Source of the DNA: an uncultured Rhizobium sp.
GTDB lineage: Bacteria > Pseudomonadota > Alphaproteobacteria > Rhizobiales > Rhizobiaceae
NCBI GenBank assembly: GCA_945952415.1
Contig: CAMFIF010000006.1
Span: 1-64,000 of the forward strand
Direction: 5' to 3'
DNA length: 64,000 bases
Part shown: one piece after another, positions 43,527-51,717 of the stretch
How positions within the stretch are numbered: position 1 is the stretch's first letter
Layout: each line of letters starts with the position of its first letter
The notes under the pieces: generated by a model
Told to the model about the DNA's origin: nothing
What the model saw: the letters and a program-made list of their open reading frames with translations, nothing else
Database searches by the model: none
Made by a program: the position numbers and the translations under genes

Positions 43527-45410
43527 TCAATGGCTGTTGCGGCTGCCGATATAGGCTTCGATGACGGCGGGATCGTTTCGCACGGTCACCGGATTGCCCT
43601 CGGCAATCTTCGCGCCGCGATTGATGACGACGATGCGGTCGGACACGCGCATGATCAGCGGAATGTCGTGCTCGATGACGATGAGGCCGAGGCCGTAGCG
43701 GTCGCGGATGGCCTTGATTTCTTCGGTCAGCGCCTCGGTTTCCGCCGGGTTCATGCCGGCGGCTGGCTCGTCGAGGAGGAGATATTTCGGCTCCGTGGCG
43801 AGCGCGCGGGCGATCTCCAGCCGGCGGCGCGAGCCATAGGGCAGCGTGCCCGCGATGCGGTCGGCAATGTCGAGGAGGTTGAATTCGGAGGCGAGGGCAA
43901 TCGCCTTTTCCCGCGCGGCGCCAAGGCTGCCGGTCCTCAGAAGGGCGGCCGCGGTTATGTTTTCCAGCACCGTCATGCGTTCGAACAGCCGGATGTTCTG
44001 GAAGGTGCGGGCAAGACCGGCTTCTGCCCGTGCCGCCGGATGCAGGCCGCTGACGGTCTTGCCGTTCAGCACCACCGCCCCCGCCTGTCCGGCGATCTGG
44101 CCGCAGATGAGGTTGACGAGCGTGGTCTTGCCGGCGCCGTTCGGGCCGATGAGGCCGAGGATTTCGCCGGGGCGGACGGAGAAGCTCACGTCGTCCACCG
44201 CCTTCAGCCCGCCGAAGCGGCAGGAAAGGCCCGATATCTCCAGCCGGTCGCCCGCCGTTCCGGGCGCTGCAGCGATGGTCCGGGCCGGGGCCGGGGACGG
44301 CGCAATGCGCGACGCGCCCCAGGGCAGGCTGAGTTCCGCAAGGCCGGCAAGACCGAGCGGGCGCCGCCAGATGGTGAGCATCAGGGCAAGCCCGAGACCC
44401 ACTTCCGTCAGGCCGAAGAGCGGCGGCAGCGGAAAGAGACCGAGGAAGCTCGACTGCCCCTCCGCCTGGCGGAGGATCTGCACCACGGCGAAGATCAGAG
44501 CCGTACCGACCACCGCTCCGGTGACCGAGAAGAAGCCGCCGACGATCAGCATCGCGACCAGCAGATAGGTGAAGGAGAAGTAGAAATCCTTGGGCGAGAA
44601 GGCCCCGAGGAAATGGCCGTAGAGCGAACCTGCTGCCATGCCGACCACGACGGAGAGGATCCACCCGCCATAGCGCACGCGCGATGCCTTGATGCCGAGC
44701 GCTTCCGCCGCCACTTCATTGTCGCGGGTGGCGCGGAGCTTCACGCCGGTCGCGCTGTCCCGGAACCAGCGGGCGACGAAGACGGCGACGGTCGCCACCA
44801 CGGCTACGACGAGGGGCGTGGTCAGCCGCGGCACGCCGTAGAAGGTCTGGCTGCCGCGGGTGAAATCCCGCGCCCCGACCAGGACGACATGAACGATGAT
44901 GAGAAGCGCGAGCGTCGAGATCGCCGCCGCGCCGCCGTTCAGGCGGCTGAGCGGCGCGCCCGTCACCAGCCCGACGACCAGGCCAGCGCCGATGACGGCC
45001 AAGAGCGCCGGCCAGTAGGTGAGCGCCCAGCCCTTCAGGAATTCCGGCAGATACGGCAGCGCCGACGCCTGCACGGCCGGCTGCATGGTGAGGATCGCCG
45101 AGACATAGGCCCCGAGACCGAGAAAGGCCGCATGGCCGAAGGAGGTGATGCCGCTGTTGCCGGAATAGATCGAGAGCGACAGCACCGCCGTGAGATAGAT
45201 GAGGAACATCGTGGCGATGCGCGGTCCGCCGGGCAGCAGGAAGTAGACGAGCCCGGCGCCCACGAGAACCAGCGCCGCAAGCGCCGCCGCATCCCTGAAG
45301 GTTCGTGCCCTTTCCAGCGAACGGGGGGCCGAAACGCCGCTTCCCGCCGCCGCCTGCCGCTCGATTTCCGGCTTTTCCCCGTGAAGGGGCGCTGCCTCCG
45401 CCATGCTCAT
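43527..45410 (-). CDS. LivM-LivG fusion (permease plus ATPase)
   Basis: This single protein of 627 residues joins a LivM-type permease (about 40-350, with GNSGITSFGHAAFLGLGAYVSAIL) to a LivG-type ATPase (about 375-627). The ATPase part has Walker A GPNGAGKTTL, Walker B LLDEPAAGMN and IVIEHDIPLIM. The reading frame has no break, so it is a true fusion. Such fusions occur in LIV-type systems of rhizobia. It heads the operon and is divergent from the RpiR regulator. Confidence 0.88.
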   Translation of the reverse strand: MSMAEAAPLHGEKPEIERQAAAGSGVSAPRSLERARTFRDAAALAALVLVGAGLVYFLLPGGPRIATMFLIYLTAVLSLSIYSGNSGITSFGHAAFLGLGAYVSAILTMQPAVQASALPYLPEFLKGWALTYWPALLAVIGAGLVVGLVTGAPLSRLNGGAAAISTLALLIIVHVVLVGARDFTRGSQTFYGVPRLTTPLVVAVVATVAVFVARWFRDSATGVKLRATRDNEVAAEALGIKASRVRYGGWILSVVVGMAAGSLYGHFLGAFSPKDFYFSFTYLLVAMLIVGGFFSVTGAVVGTALIFAVVQILRQAEGQSSFLGLFPLPPLFGLTEVGLGLALMLTIWRRPLGLAGLAELSLPWGASRIAPSPAPARTIAAAPGTAGDRLEISGLSCRFGGLKAVDDVSFSVRPGEILGLIGPNGAGKTTLVNLICGQIAGQAGAVVLNGKTVSGLHPAARAEAGLARTFQNIRLFERMTVLENITAAALLRTGSLGAAREKAIALASEFNLLDIADRIAGTLPYGSRRRLEIARALATEPKYLLLDEPAAGMNPAETEALTEEIKAIRDRYGLGLIVIEHDIPLIMRVSDRIVVINRGAKIAEGNPVTVRNDPAVIEAYIGSRNSH

Positions 45411-45514
45411 GATCCTGTCCGTTCCCCGTTCGGCCCGGCCTCGAAGGCACGGGCGACGCGGCCGTTTGCCGGCCCGGTTTTTCCATGGAGCCTAGCATTG
45501 GACGAAAAGACGGC

Positions 45515-45572
45515 GATGTCAAACATTTTTCAATTTGCCATTTTCAATTATTTTTGTTGGAATGTTGACATC
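45515..45572. promoter_or_regulatory. Operator-like inverted repeat between the liv operon and rpiR
   Basis: GATGTCAAACATT (45515-45527) and AATGTTGACATC (45561-45572) are inverted copies differing by one extra A. Between them lie AT-rich direct copies of TTTTCAATT. This is the only symmetric, AT-rich block in the divergent promoter region, so it is a likely RpiR binding site. Confidence 0.45.
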
Positions 45573-45599
45573 GGCAAGAACCTGTCGGATGACTGGATC

Positions 45600-46502
45600 A
45601 TGAGCATCAAGGACCAACTCAAGGACGCACAGGCCACGCTGACGCCTTCCGAGCGGAAGATCGTCCGGGAGCTGCTGTCCAACTATCCGAGCGCGGCGAT
45701 GACCACGGCGTCGCGGCTGGCCAAGCGTGCCGGTGTCAGCGATCCGACGGTGGCGCGGCTGATGGCGAAGCTGGGTTTCGAAAGCTATGGCGCCTTTCAG
45801 GAGGCCCTGCTGGGCGAGGTCGAGGCGACGCTCAACTCGCCGCTCTCGATGTTCGGCGAGCGCACGCCGCAGGCGGGCGAGCAGAGCTATCTCACGCGCT
45901 TCCTGACGGCCTCGGCCCAGACGCTCGGCACGGCCGACACGGGCATCATGGCGAGCGATTTCGATCAGGCGGTCGCGCTTCTCGCCGATCCGAAGGTGAA
46001 GATCCATTTTCTCGGCGGTCGTTTCAGCCGGTTCCTGGCGGGCCTCTTCCACCGCCACCTGCTTCTGCTGCGCGCCGGCAGCCACCTTTTGCCCGACGAT
46101 TCCTCCGAGCGGATCGACCTTGCCGCCGATTTCGGCCCGAAGGACCTGCTCGTCGTCTATGATTACCGCCGCTATCAGGCGGATGTGGTGGCCTTTGCCG
46201 CCGAGGTGGCCGCCCGCAAGGCCCGCATCATCCTCTTTACCGACAAGTGGAAATCGCCGATCGCCGACTGGGCGACGATCACATTCACCGCCCCCGTCGA
46301 CACGATTTCCCCCTTCGACACCATGATACCGGCGCTGGCCCAGACGGAAGCGGTCATTGCCGCTCTTGCGGGCCGGCTCGGGGAGACATCCCGCCAGCGC
46401 CTCGAGAGCATCGAGGCGCTCCGCGCCCGCCTTCAGGCCGCCTCCAGGGGCGATGCCGACCAGGACCCACCTTTCGGAAACTTCGAGGACAAGACGTCAT
46501 GA
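45600..46502 (+). CDS. RpiR/MurR-family transcriptional regulator
   Basis: This regulator of 300 residues has an RpiR helix-turn-helix at about 1-75 (LTPSERKIVRELLSNYPSAAMTTASRLAKRAGVSDPTVARLMAKLGFESYGAFQEAL) and a SIS-type ligand domain at about 120-270 (KIHFLGGRFSRFLAGLFHRHL). RpiR proteins usually sense phosphosugars, but in amine and amide loci they sense pathway intermediates. ATG at 45600 is preferred over the in-frame ATG near 45516, because that one lies inside the putative operator. Its stop overlaps the next start by 4 bp. Confidence 0.85.
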   Translation: MSIKDQLKDAQATLTPSERKIVRELLSNYPSAAMTTASRLAKRAGVSDPTVARLMAKLGFESYGAFQEALLGEVEATLNSPLSMFGERTPQAGEQSYLTRFLTASAQTLGTADTGIMASDFDQAVALLADPKVKIHFLGGRFSRFLAGLFHRHLLLLRAGSHLLPDDSSERIDLAADFGPKDLLVVYDYRRYQADVVAFAAEVAARKARIILFTDKWKSPIADWATITFTAPVDTISPFDTMIPALAQTEAVIAALAGRLGETSRQRLESIEALRARLQAASRGDADQDPPFGNFEDKTS

Positions 46503-47137
46503 ATGCGCCGATCACCCGCCAGTCGCCCTACCGGGCCGACGATACCGCCCTGTTCTTCGTCGACATGCAGAAGATCTTCTGCCTCCCGGACCTCGACCCC
46601 AAGCATCCGGAGCTCAATGCGGAGCATTATTACCACCAGCGCCTGAAGAACCTCGTGGTGCCGAACCAGGTGAAGATGCTGGACGCCGCCCGCGCCGCGG
46701 GCGTACAGGTGATGCACACCATCATCGAGGCGCTGACGGCCGATGGCCGCGACATCTCGCTCGATCACAAGCTTTCGGGCATCTTCGTCGCCAAGGGCGA
46801 TCCGCTCGGCCAGCCGATCGACGAGCTCGAGCCGATCGAGAACGAGATTATCCTGCCGAAATCCTCCTCCGGCGTCTTCAACTCCACCAATGTGGATTAC
46901 GTGCTGCGCAATCTCGGCATCCGCCACCTGATCATCGCGGGCGTCGTCACCGACCAGTGCGTCGACATGGCGGTGCGCGATGCGGCGGATCGGGGCTATC
47001 TCGTCACCCTCGTCCACGATGCCTGCGCGACGCTCAGCCAGGAGCGCCATGATGCGGCGCTGCGCGCCTATGGCGGCTATTGCTGGATCACCGATACGGA
47101 AACCGTGCTCACCCGCCTGGAGGCACTGAAGCCATGA
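46499..47137 (+). CDS. Isochorismatase-like cysteine hydrolase
   Basis: This hydrolase of 212 residues has the catalytic triad of the family in view: D22 (FFVDMQ), K121 (ILPKSSSGVF) and C154 (VVTDQCVDMAVRDAADRGY). Relatives cleave amides such as carbamoyl-sarcosine, ureidoacrylate, biuret and nicotinamide. It is probably an amidase in a catabolic route with the two genes that follow. The start and stop each overlap a neighbour by 4 bp. The substrate is unknown. Confidence 0.86.
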   Translation: MNAPITRQSPYRADDTALFFVDMQKIFCLPDLDPKHPELNAEHYYHQRLKNLVVPNQVKMLDAARAAGVQVMHTIIEALTADGRDISLDHKLSGIFVAKGDPLGQPIDELEPIENEIILPKSSSGVFNSTNVDYVLRNLGIRHLIIAGVVTDQCVDMAVRDAADRGYLVTLVHDACATLSQERHDAALRAYGGYCWITDTETVLTRLEALKP

Positions 47138-48453
47138 GCGCCGCGAACCACGCCCTTGTGACGCTCGTCACCACCGATCATGCCGGGATCACCCGCGGGC
47201 GCGCACTTTCCCGCGCCGCCTACGAGGCCGACAATACGAAGAGCTGCGGCTGGGTGCCCGCGAATTTCTCGCTCACTCCCTTCGGCGAGATCGCCTTTCC
47301 GAACCCCTGGGGCTCGGCGGGCGACCTGCGATTGAAGCCCGATCCGCAAGCCCGCTTCACCTGCCATCCGAAGGGCGCTGCCACGCCGCTCGATTTCGTG
47401 ATGAGCGATGTGGTCAATCTCGACGGCAGCGATTTCGTGGCCTGCCCGCGCACCATCCTCCGCCAGGCGATTGCCGCGCTGAAGAAGGAAACCGGCCTTT
47501 CGGTGACGGCGAGCTTCGAACACGAGTTCCAGTTCACCGACGGCGCGGGCGAAGGCGCACCCTTCTCGCTCGCCAAGCTGCGCGGCATGGAGGTCTTTGC
47601 CGAGGACCTTTTCACCGCCCTCGATCAGGCCGGGCTCGGGCCCGAAAACCTGCTGCCGGAATATGGCGGCCACCAGTTCGAGGTGACCGTGAAACCGGCC
47701 GCTGCCCTTGCCGCCGCAGACCGCGCGGTTGCGCTCCGGGCGATCCTGAACGAGGTTGCCCGCACCCATGGGCGGACGATCACCATGAGCCCGAAATCCG
47801 CGCCGGACGGCGTCGGCAACGGCTTGCACATCCATCTGAGCCTCACCGACGAAAACGGCAGGCCGGCCACCTACAGCGCGGGCGGGCCGGGCGGTCTTTC
47901 GGATCGCGCCGCACGCTTTGCCGCGGGCATCGTCCGCCACATGCGGGCGCTGATTGCCTTCACCGCCTGCAGCGCCATTTCCGGCATCCGTCTCCAGCCG
48001 CACAACTGGAGTTCGAGCTACACCTGGCTCGGCGACCGCGACCGGGAATCCTCGCTGCGCATCTGCCCGGTCGTGACCATGGGCGGCAAGACGCCGGATG
48101 CCCAGTTCAACATGGAATATCGCGCCGCCGATTGCACGGCCTCGCCGCATCTCGCCTTGGCGGCGCTGATCTTCGCGGGTCTTCAGGGCCTTCGGGAAAA
48201 CCTGCCCTTCGCCCCCGTCTTCAGCGGTGATCCCGATCTGCTGACGCCGGAGGAGCGCGAGCGGCTCGGCCTTCATCGCCTGCCCACCTCCATCGACGCC
48301 TGCCTGGCCGCACTTGATGCCGACGGGACCGTGAAATCCTGGTTCGATCCGCTGATGATCGAAAGCTATGCGGGCATGAAGCGGAAGGAAGAGGCGCTGA
48401 TGGCCGATCTGTCGCCGGCGGAACGCTGCCAGCGCTATGCGGAGATCTACTGA
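47134..48453 (+). CDS. Glutamine synthetase-like gamma-glutamyl ligase
   Basis: This protein of 439 residues in the glutamine synthetase superfamily differs clearly from GmaS in this window. Metal-binding Glu sites are kept (TASFEHEFQF, HQFEVTVKP), and so is the active-site loop NGLHIHLSL. The C-terminal NMEYRAADCTASPHLALAAL matches the PuuA-type branch. It most likely joins an amine to the gamma-carboxyl of glutamate. Its neighbours suggest the substrate or product is a formylated or carbamoylated amine. True glutamine synthesis is unlikely. It overlaps the following gene by 1 bp. Confidence 0.82.
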   Translation: MSAANHALVTLVTTDHAGITRGRALSRAAYEADNTKSCGWVPANFSLTPFGEIAFPNPWGSAGDLRLKPDPQARFTCHPKGAATPLDFVMSDVVNLDGSDFVACPRTILRQAIAALKKETGLSVTASFEHEFQFTDGAGEGAPFSLAKLRGMEVFAEDLFTALDQAGLGPENLLPEYGGHQFEVTVKPAAALAAADRAVALRAILNEVARTHGRTITMSPKSAPDGVGNGLHIHLSLTDENGRPATYSAGGPGGLSDRAARFAAGIVRHMRALIAFTACSAISGIRLQPHNWSSSYTWLGDRDRESSLRICPVVTMGGKTPDAQFNMEYRAADCTASPHLALAALIFAGLQGLRENLPFAPVFSGDPDLLTPEERERLGLHRLPTSIDACLAALDADGTVKSWFDPLMIESYAGMKRKEEALMADLSPAERCQRYAEIY

Positions 48454-49250
48454 TGCCGCTCAGCGCCTATGTCACCCCGCCTCTTCCCTCGGCGGAAGAG
48501 GCGGCGGCCGAACGCCGGATGGCGGTCACCGTTCTCAATCCCGAGGGCAGCTCGCCCTATGTGCTGCTCTGCGAACATGCATCCCGCTTCATTCCGGAGC
48601 GCTACCGGGGGCTCGGACTTTCTGAGAAAGAGCTTTCCGCCCATATCGCCTGGGATATCGGCGCGAAGATCATGGCGCTCGACATGGCGCGCGCGCTCGA
48701 TGCGCCGCTGGTGATGGCCGGTTTCTCGCGCCTGCTGATCGATCTCAACCGGCCGCTCCAGGCGGCCTCCTCCATTCCCGTGATGAGCGAGACGACCTTC
48801 ATTCCCGGCAATGAGGATCTGCCCCCGCCGGAACGGGACTATCGCATCCGCACCTATTTCGAGCCCTTCCAGCACGCCGTCGGCGAACTCCTCGACCGGC
48901 GGCAGGCGGAGAAAAGGCCGACCGCCGTCATCGGCGTGCACAGCTTCACCCCGGTCTACAAGGGCGTTCGCCGCCCCTGGGCCTCCGGCGTGCTCTGCTC
49001 CCATTCGCTTGAATTCGGTGCGGCGCTGGTTCAGGCCCTCGACAGCCCGGAGGCGCCCTCTGCCGTCAACGAACCCTATGTGATCGACCGGGAGGAGGAT
49101 TACACCGTGCCCGTCCATGGCGAGGCGCGCAACCTCATCTCGGTGCTGATCGAGATCCGACAGGACCTAATCGCGGAGGATCGCGGCGCGCTCGACTGGG
49201 CCCGCCGCTCCACCGAAGCGCTCACCGCCATTCGTGACCGGGTGGTCTAG
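48453..49250 (+). CDS. N-formylglutamate amidohydrolase family protein
   Basis: This amidohydrolase of 265 residues is of the N-formylglutamate deformylase/HutG2 family. Conserved stretches are VLLCEHASRFIPERYRGLGL, HIAWDIGA, SRLLIDLNRP and AVIGVHSFTPVY, which hold the metal ligands and active-site His. No hut genes are nearby, so it probably acts on another formyl- or acyl-glutamate formed in this operon. It is the last gene of the unit. Confidence 0.85.
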   Translation: MPLSAYVTPPLPSAEEAAAERRMAVTVLNPEGSSPYVLLCEHASRFIPERYRGLGLSEKELSAHIAWDIGAKIMALDMARALDAPLVMAGFSRLLIDLNRPLQAASSIPVMSETTFIPGNEDLPPPERDYRIRTYFEPFQHAVGELLDRRQAEKRPTAVIGVHSFTPVYKGVRRPWASGVLCSHSLEFGAALVQALDSPEAPSAVNEPYVIDREEDYTVPVHGEARNLISVLIEIRQDLIAEDRGALDWARRSTEALTAIRDRVV

Positions 49251-49274
49251 GCTTCGCTTTACTGCGGTTCCGGC

Positions 49275-49580
49275 TCAGATGCCGGAACCGTCGAGCTCGC
49301 GCGCGTCCCGGCCCTGCCAGGGCGTGGGCATGGCCGTGCGGTCAAGATTGGCCGTCGGCAGCGGCATCCAGCATTTCAGCTCCGGCTCGGCATATTCGAT
49401 GATCCGCCCGGGCGAGGAATCGGAGGAGCGCCAGCCTTCCCCGGCGAACTGGTCGCCATGGGACCAGTAGGCCAGGTCCACCTCCGCCGGCCCCTGTTCC
49501 GAGGGGCGTATGGTCACGAGAATCCGGCTGCCATCCTTCGGCGCACTCGACATCTGCCGCCAGCGATCGGGTTCGTCCAT
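49275..49580 (-). CDS. Hypothetical protein (DUF551-like)
   Basis: This protein of 101 residues contains the pattern W..M..APKDGSRILVTIR and YAEPELKCWMPLP, typical of small phage-type DUF551 proteins of unknown function. The start at 49580 follows GGAG closely. It is convergent with the amidohydrolase gene (24 bp between stops) and divergent from the HTH gene. No function can be given. Confidence 0.65.
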   Translation of the reverse strand: MDEPDRWRQMSSAPKDGSRILVTIRPSEQGPAEVDLAYWSHGDQFAGEGWRSSDSSPGRIIEYAEPELKCWMPLPTANLDRTAMPTPWQGRDARELDGSGI

Positions 49581-49700
49581 CTCATCTCCTCCAGGCTCAC
49601 CAAACCCCCGAAGTGTCACCCCGGCGGCGGGAATGGTCAACGGAAACTTTGCGCGGCGCACGGGCCGTCCCCGGGAGATGCCCCCCCTGAAAAACCGGGT

Positions 49701-49744
49701 GTCAACCAAAGTTGACGGGCCTCCCGCTGTCAACTAAGGTTGAC
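49701..49744 (+). promoter_or_regulatory. Twin 16-bp palindromes overlapping a promoter
   Basis: GTCAACCAAAGTTGAC (49701-49716) and GTCAACTAAGGTTGAC (49729-49744) share the same 6-bp arms with centres 28 bp apart. TTGACG (49712-49717) and TAAGGT (49735-49740) are spaced by 17 bp and overlap the two palindromes. The predicted transcript would begin at or next to the ATG at 49747, giving a leaderless message. The next HTH gene is the obvious candidate repressor. Confidence 0.6.
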
Positions 49745-49746
49745 CC

Positions 49747-49956
49747 ATGACTGAAACGCCGCCGGCGATCGAAGATGTCGAAACCGCCCTTGCCTCCGTT
49801 ATTGCCCTTCGCAGGGCAGCGGATCGCATGGAGCTCCATGCCGTGAAGGCCGCGCTCGATCAGGGCTGGACATGGGCCGACATCGCCGAGGCGCTGGGGG
49901 TCACGAAGCAGGCTGCCCACAAGCGGCTGTCTCCCCTGATTGCCAGACGTTCCTGA
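49747..49956 (+). CDS. Small helix-turn-helix protein
   Basis: This small protein of 69 residues has a helix-turn-helix at about 40-62 (GWTWADIAEALGVTKQAAHKRL). It is too small for a ligand domain. No Shine-Dalgarno sequence precedes the ATG. The promoter has twin palindromes, so autorepression is likely. It lies 10 bp before a Clp-N-domain gene, an arrangement that suggests the two act together. Confidence 0.75.
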   Translation: MTETPPAIEDVETALASVIALRRAADRMELHAVKAALDQGWTWADIAEALGVTKQAAHKRLSPLIARRS

Positions 49957-49966
49957 GGGATCCGCC

Positions 49967-50485
49967 ATGTTTCAAGGACTGAAGAATGTTGCCTGGACGC
50001 TGAAGGCCCTGAAGCAGCTCTGCGAAGGGGCGATGACGCAGGCCGAGGCGGAAGGGCTTTCGGAAGTGGGGGCCGAACATTTCCTGCTCTCCGCCTTCGA
50101 TCTTCCCGACGGCACGGCCCGGCGGTCGTTCGAACCCTTCGGTGTCGACAAGGAAGCCCTTCGGGCGGCCATAGAGCGTCACTATGCCGAAGCGCTCAAG
50201 GCGGCGGGCATGGGCGGGGAGGCGATGCCTCCGCCGGCACCCATTACCCGGCCCACCAGCCCCTGGGCGGGCCTGCCGTCCAGCGCCTCGGGCCTTGCCC
50301 TTCTCGACCGGCTGGCCGAAAAGGGGCCGGCCGGCGAGCCCCTCTGCGGCGCGGACGTGGTGCTCGCCACGCTTGCGGCGCGGCGCGGCACGGTGCCCCG
50401 GGTGCTTGCGAGCCTCGGCATAGATCCAGAGGCGCTCGCCGCCTTTGCGCGGGCCGAACGCGACACCCATCTCTCCTCCCTCTAG
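49967..50485 (+). CDS. Clp N-terminal-domain protein without ATPase
   Basis: This protein of 172 residues has two Clp repeats and no AAA domain. Repeat 1 is at about 10-75 (LSEVGAEHFLLSAFDLPDGTARRSFEPFGVD) and repeat 2 at about 105-165 (LCGADVVLATLAARRGTVPRVLASLGID). Such stand-alone Clp-N proteins could bind adaptors or substrates, or sense folding state. A link with the small HTH protein is inferred from the shared operon. Confidence 0.72.
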   Translation: MFQGLKNVAWTLKALKQLCEGAMTQAEAEGLSEVGAEHFLLSAFDLPDGTARRSFEPFGVDKEALRAAIERHYAEALKAAGMGGEAMPPPAPITRPTSPWAGLPSSASGLALLDRLAEKGPAGEPLCGADVVLATLAARRGTVPRVLASLGIDPEALAAFARAERDTHLSSL

Positions 50486-50503
50486 GCACACAGGATCCTG
50501 ATC

Positions 50504-51619
50504 ATGGTGAAAATCTTCGGGCTGGCGGCCGCCGGTCTGCTTCTGCTCGCCCTTCTTTCTCTCGTTGGCCTCTATGTCTGGAAGAATTACGGTCCGGACC
50601 GCGGCGATCTCAAGGCCGATATCGACCGCATGGTCGCCCGGTGGCAGGGGGCCGATGCGCCGGTCGATCTCGTGATCGCCGTGGTGAAGAACGGCGAGGC
50701 GCGCTATCTCGCCTACGGTCCCGAAGGCGCCACGCCCGACAGCCTCTTCCAGATCGGCTCCGTGACCAAGGTCTTCACCGGGCTGCTGCTGCAGGTGCTG
50801 GTCGATGAGGGAAAGCTGCGCATGGAGGACAGGCTGTCCACGCTGATCGGCGACCGCTATCCGCTCGCTCCCGCCGTGGCGGATGTCACCCTTCGGCAGC
50901 TTGCCACCCACACAGCCGGCCTGCCTTCCGTGCCGGCGCCCATCGAGGACGAGGTGAAGCGCCGCCTCGGCAAGGGCGATCTCATGGCAGACCCCTACAA
51001 TATCCTCTCCCGCGAGGAGGTGCTTTCCTATCTGGCCAATCCCATCGGCAAGACGGCGCCAGGCCGGTTTTCCTATTCCAATTACGGCATGGGGCTTCTG
51101 GCGCATGTGCTGGAGCTGAAGACCGGCGAAACCTATCCGGCGCTGCTCCAGCGCCTCCTCTTCCAGCCGCTCGGCATGAAAGACAGCCATGGCGATCTCG
51201 AAACCGATGTGGCCGCACGACTGGTCCAGGGCCATGATGCCGCGGGAAAGCCGGTCGGTCCCTGGCATTTTACCGCGCTTGGCGGGGCCGGTGCGATCAC
51301 GTCGAGCGCGCGGGATCTGGTGCGCTTCATCGAGGCGGAATTCGACCCCTCGTCACCGCTGGCGCTCAGCCTCGCCCGGCAGCGGGAGAAACGGTCCGAC
51401 GGGAGCGGGCCGATCGCCTGGCAGGAACCGGGCGTGCCGGAATGGCTGGAAGGAAGCCGTACGATCTTCTGGCACAACGGCGCGGTCAACGGCTATTTCA
51501 GCTATATCGCCATCGATCCCGGTCGCAGGCACGGGGTCGTGGTCCTCGCCAACCGCCAAAAGGATGTGACAGCCCTTGGCCTTTCGGCGCTGCGGCTTGC
51601 CCGCACGCAGTCATGGTAG
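50504..51619 (+). CDS. Serine hydrolase, beta-lactamase family
   Basis: This protein of 371 residues has an N-terminal anchor or signal helix (AAAGLLLLALLSLVGLYVW) and a class C beta-lactamase/penicillin-binding fold. The SxxK motif is S86-V-T-K89, the YxN motif Y191-S-N193, and IFWHNGAVNG replaces the KTG motif. It is likely periplasmic. Substrates of such EstB-like proteins include peptides and esters, so the substrate remains open. It starts 18 bp after the Clp-N gene but may be unrelated. Confidence 0.82.
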   Translation: MVKIFGLAAAGLLLLALLSLVGLYVWKNYGPDRGDLKADIDRMVARWQGADAPVDLVIAVVKNGEARYLAYGPEGATPDSLFQIGSVTKVFTGLLLQVLVDEGKLRMEDRLSTLIGDRYPLAPAVADVTLRQLATHTAGLPSVPAPIEDEVKRRLGKGDLMADPYNILSREEVLSYLANPIGKTAPGRFSYSNYGMGLLAHVLELKTGETYPALLQRLLFQPLGMKDSHGDLETDVAARLVQGHDAAGKPVGPWHFTALGGAGAITSSARDLVRFIEAEFDPSSPLALSLARQREKRSDGSGPIAWQEPGVPEWLEGSRTIFWHNGAVNGYFSYIAIDPGRRHGVVVLANRQKDVTALGLSALRLARTQSW

Positions 51620-51646
51620 AGGCAGCCATGGGGAAGCGGGGCTTGT

Positions 51647-51667
51647 CCGGCAGCGCAATCCTGCCGG
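51647..51667. terminator. Hairpin between convergent genes
   Basis: CCGGCAG and CTGCCGG are perfect 7-bp arms with a 7-base loop, between the serine hydrolase and the RuBisCO-like gene stops. No long T-run follows on either strand, so a two-way terminator is only possible. Confidence 0.35.
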
Positions 51668-51717
51668 TGGACGCCAGGTGCCTTTACGGAAGAGCTTTTT
51701 GCGGGTGCGCGCCCGCC

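Noticed and set aside
42660..45500. Upstream part of a 1280-codon plus-strand frame ending at the RpiR gene
   Set aside because: It crosses livK and livMG on the opposite strand. Only the last 300 codons, starting at 45600, encode a real regulator.
45516..45599. Upstream ATG near 45516 as the rpiR start
   Set aside because: It would place coding sequence inside the AT-rich inverted repeat and adds a stretch with no family similarity.
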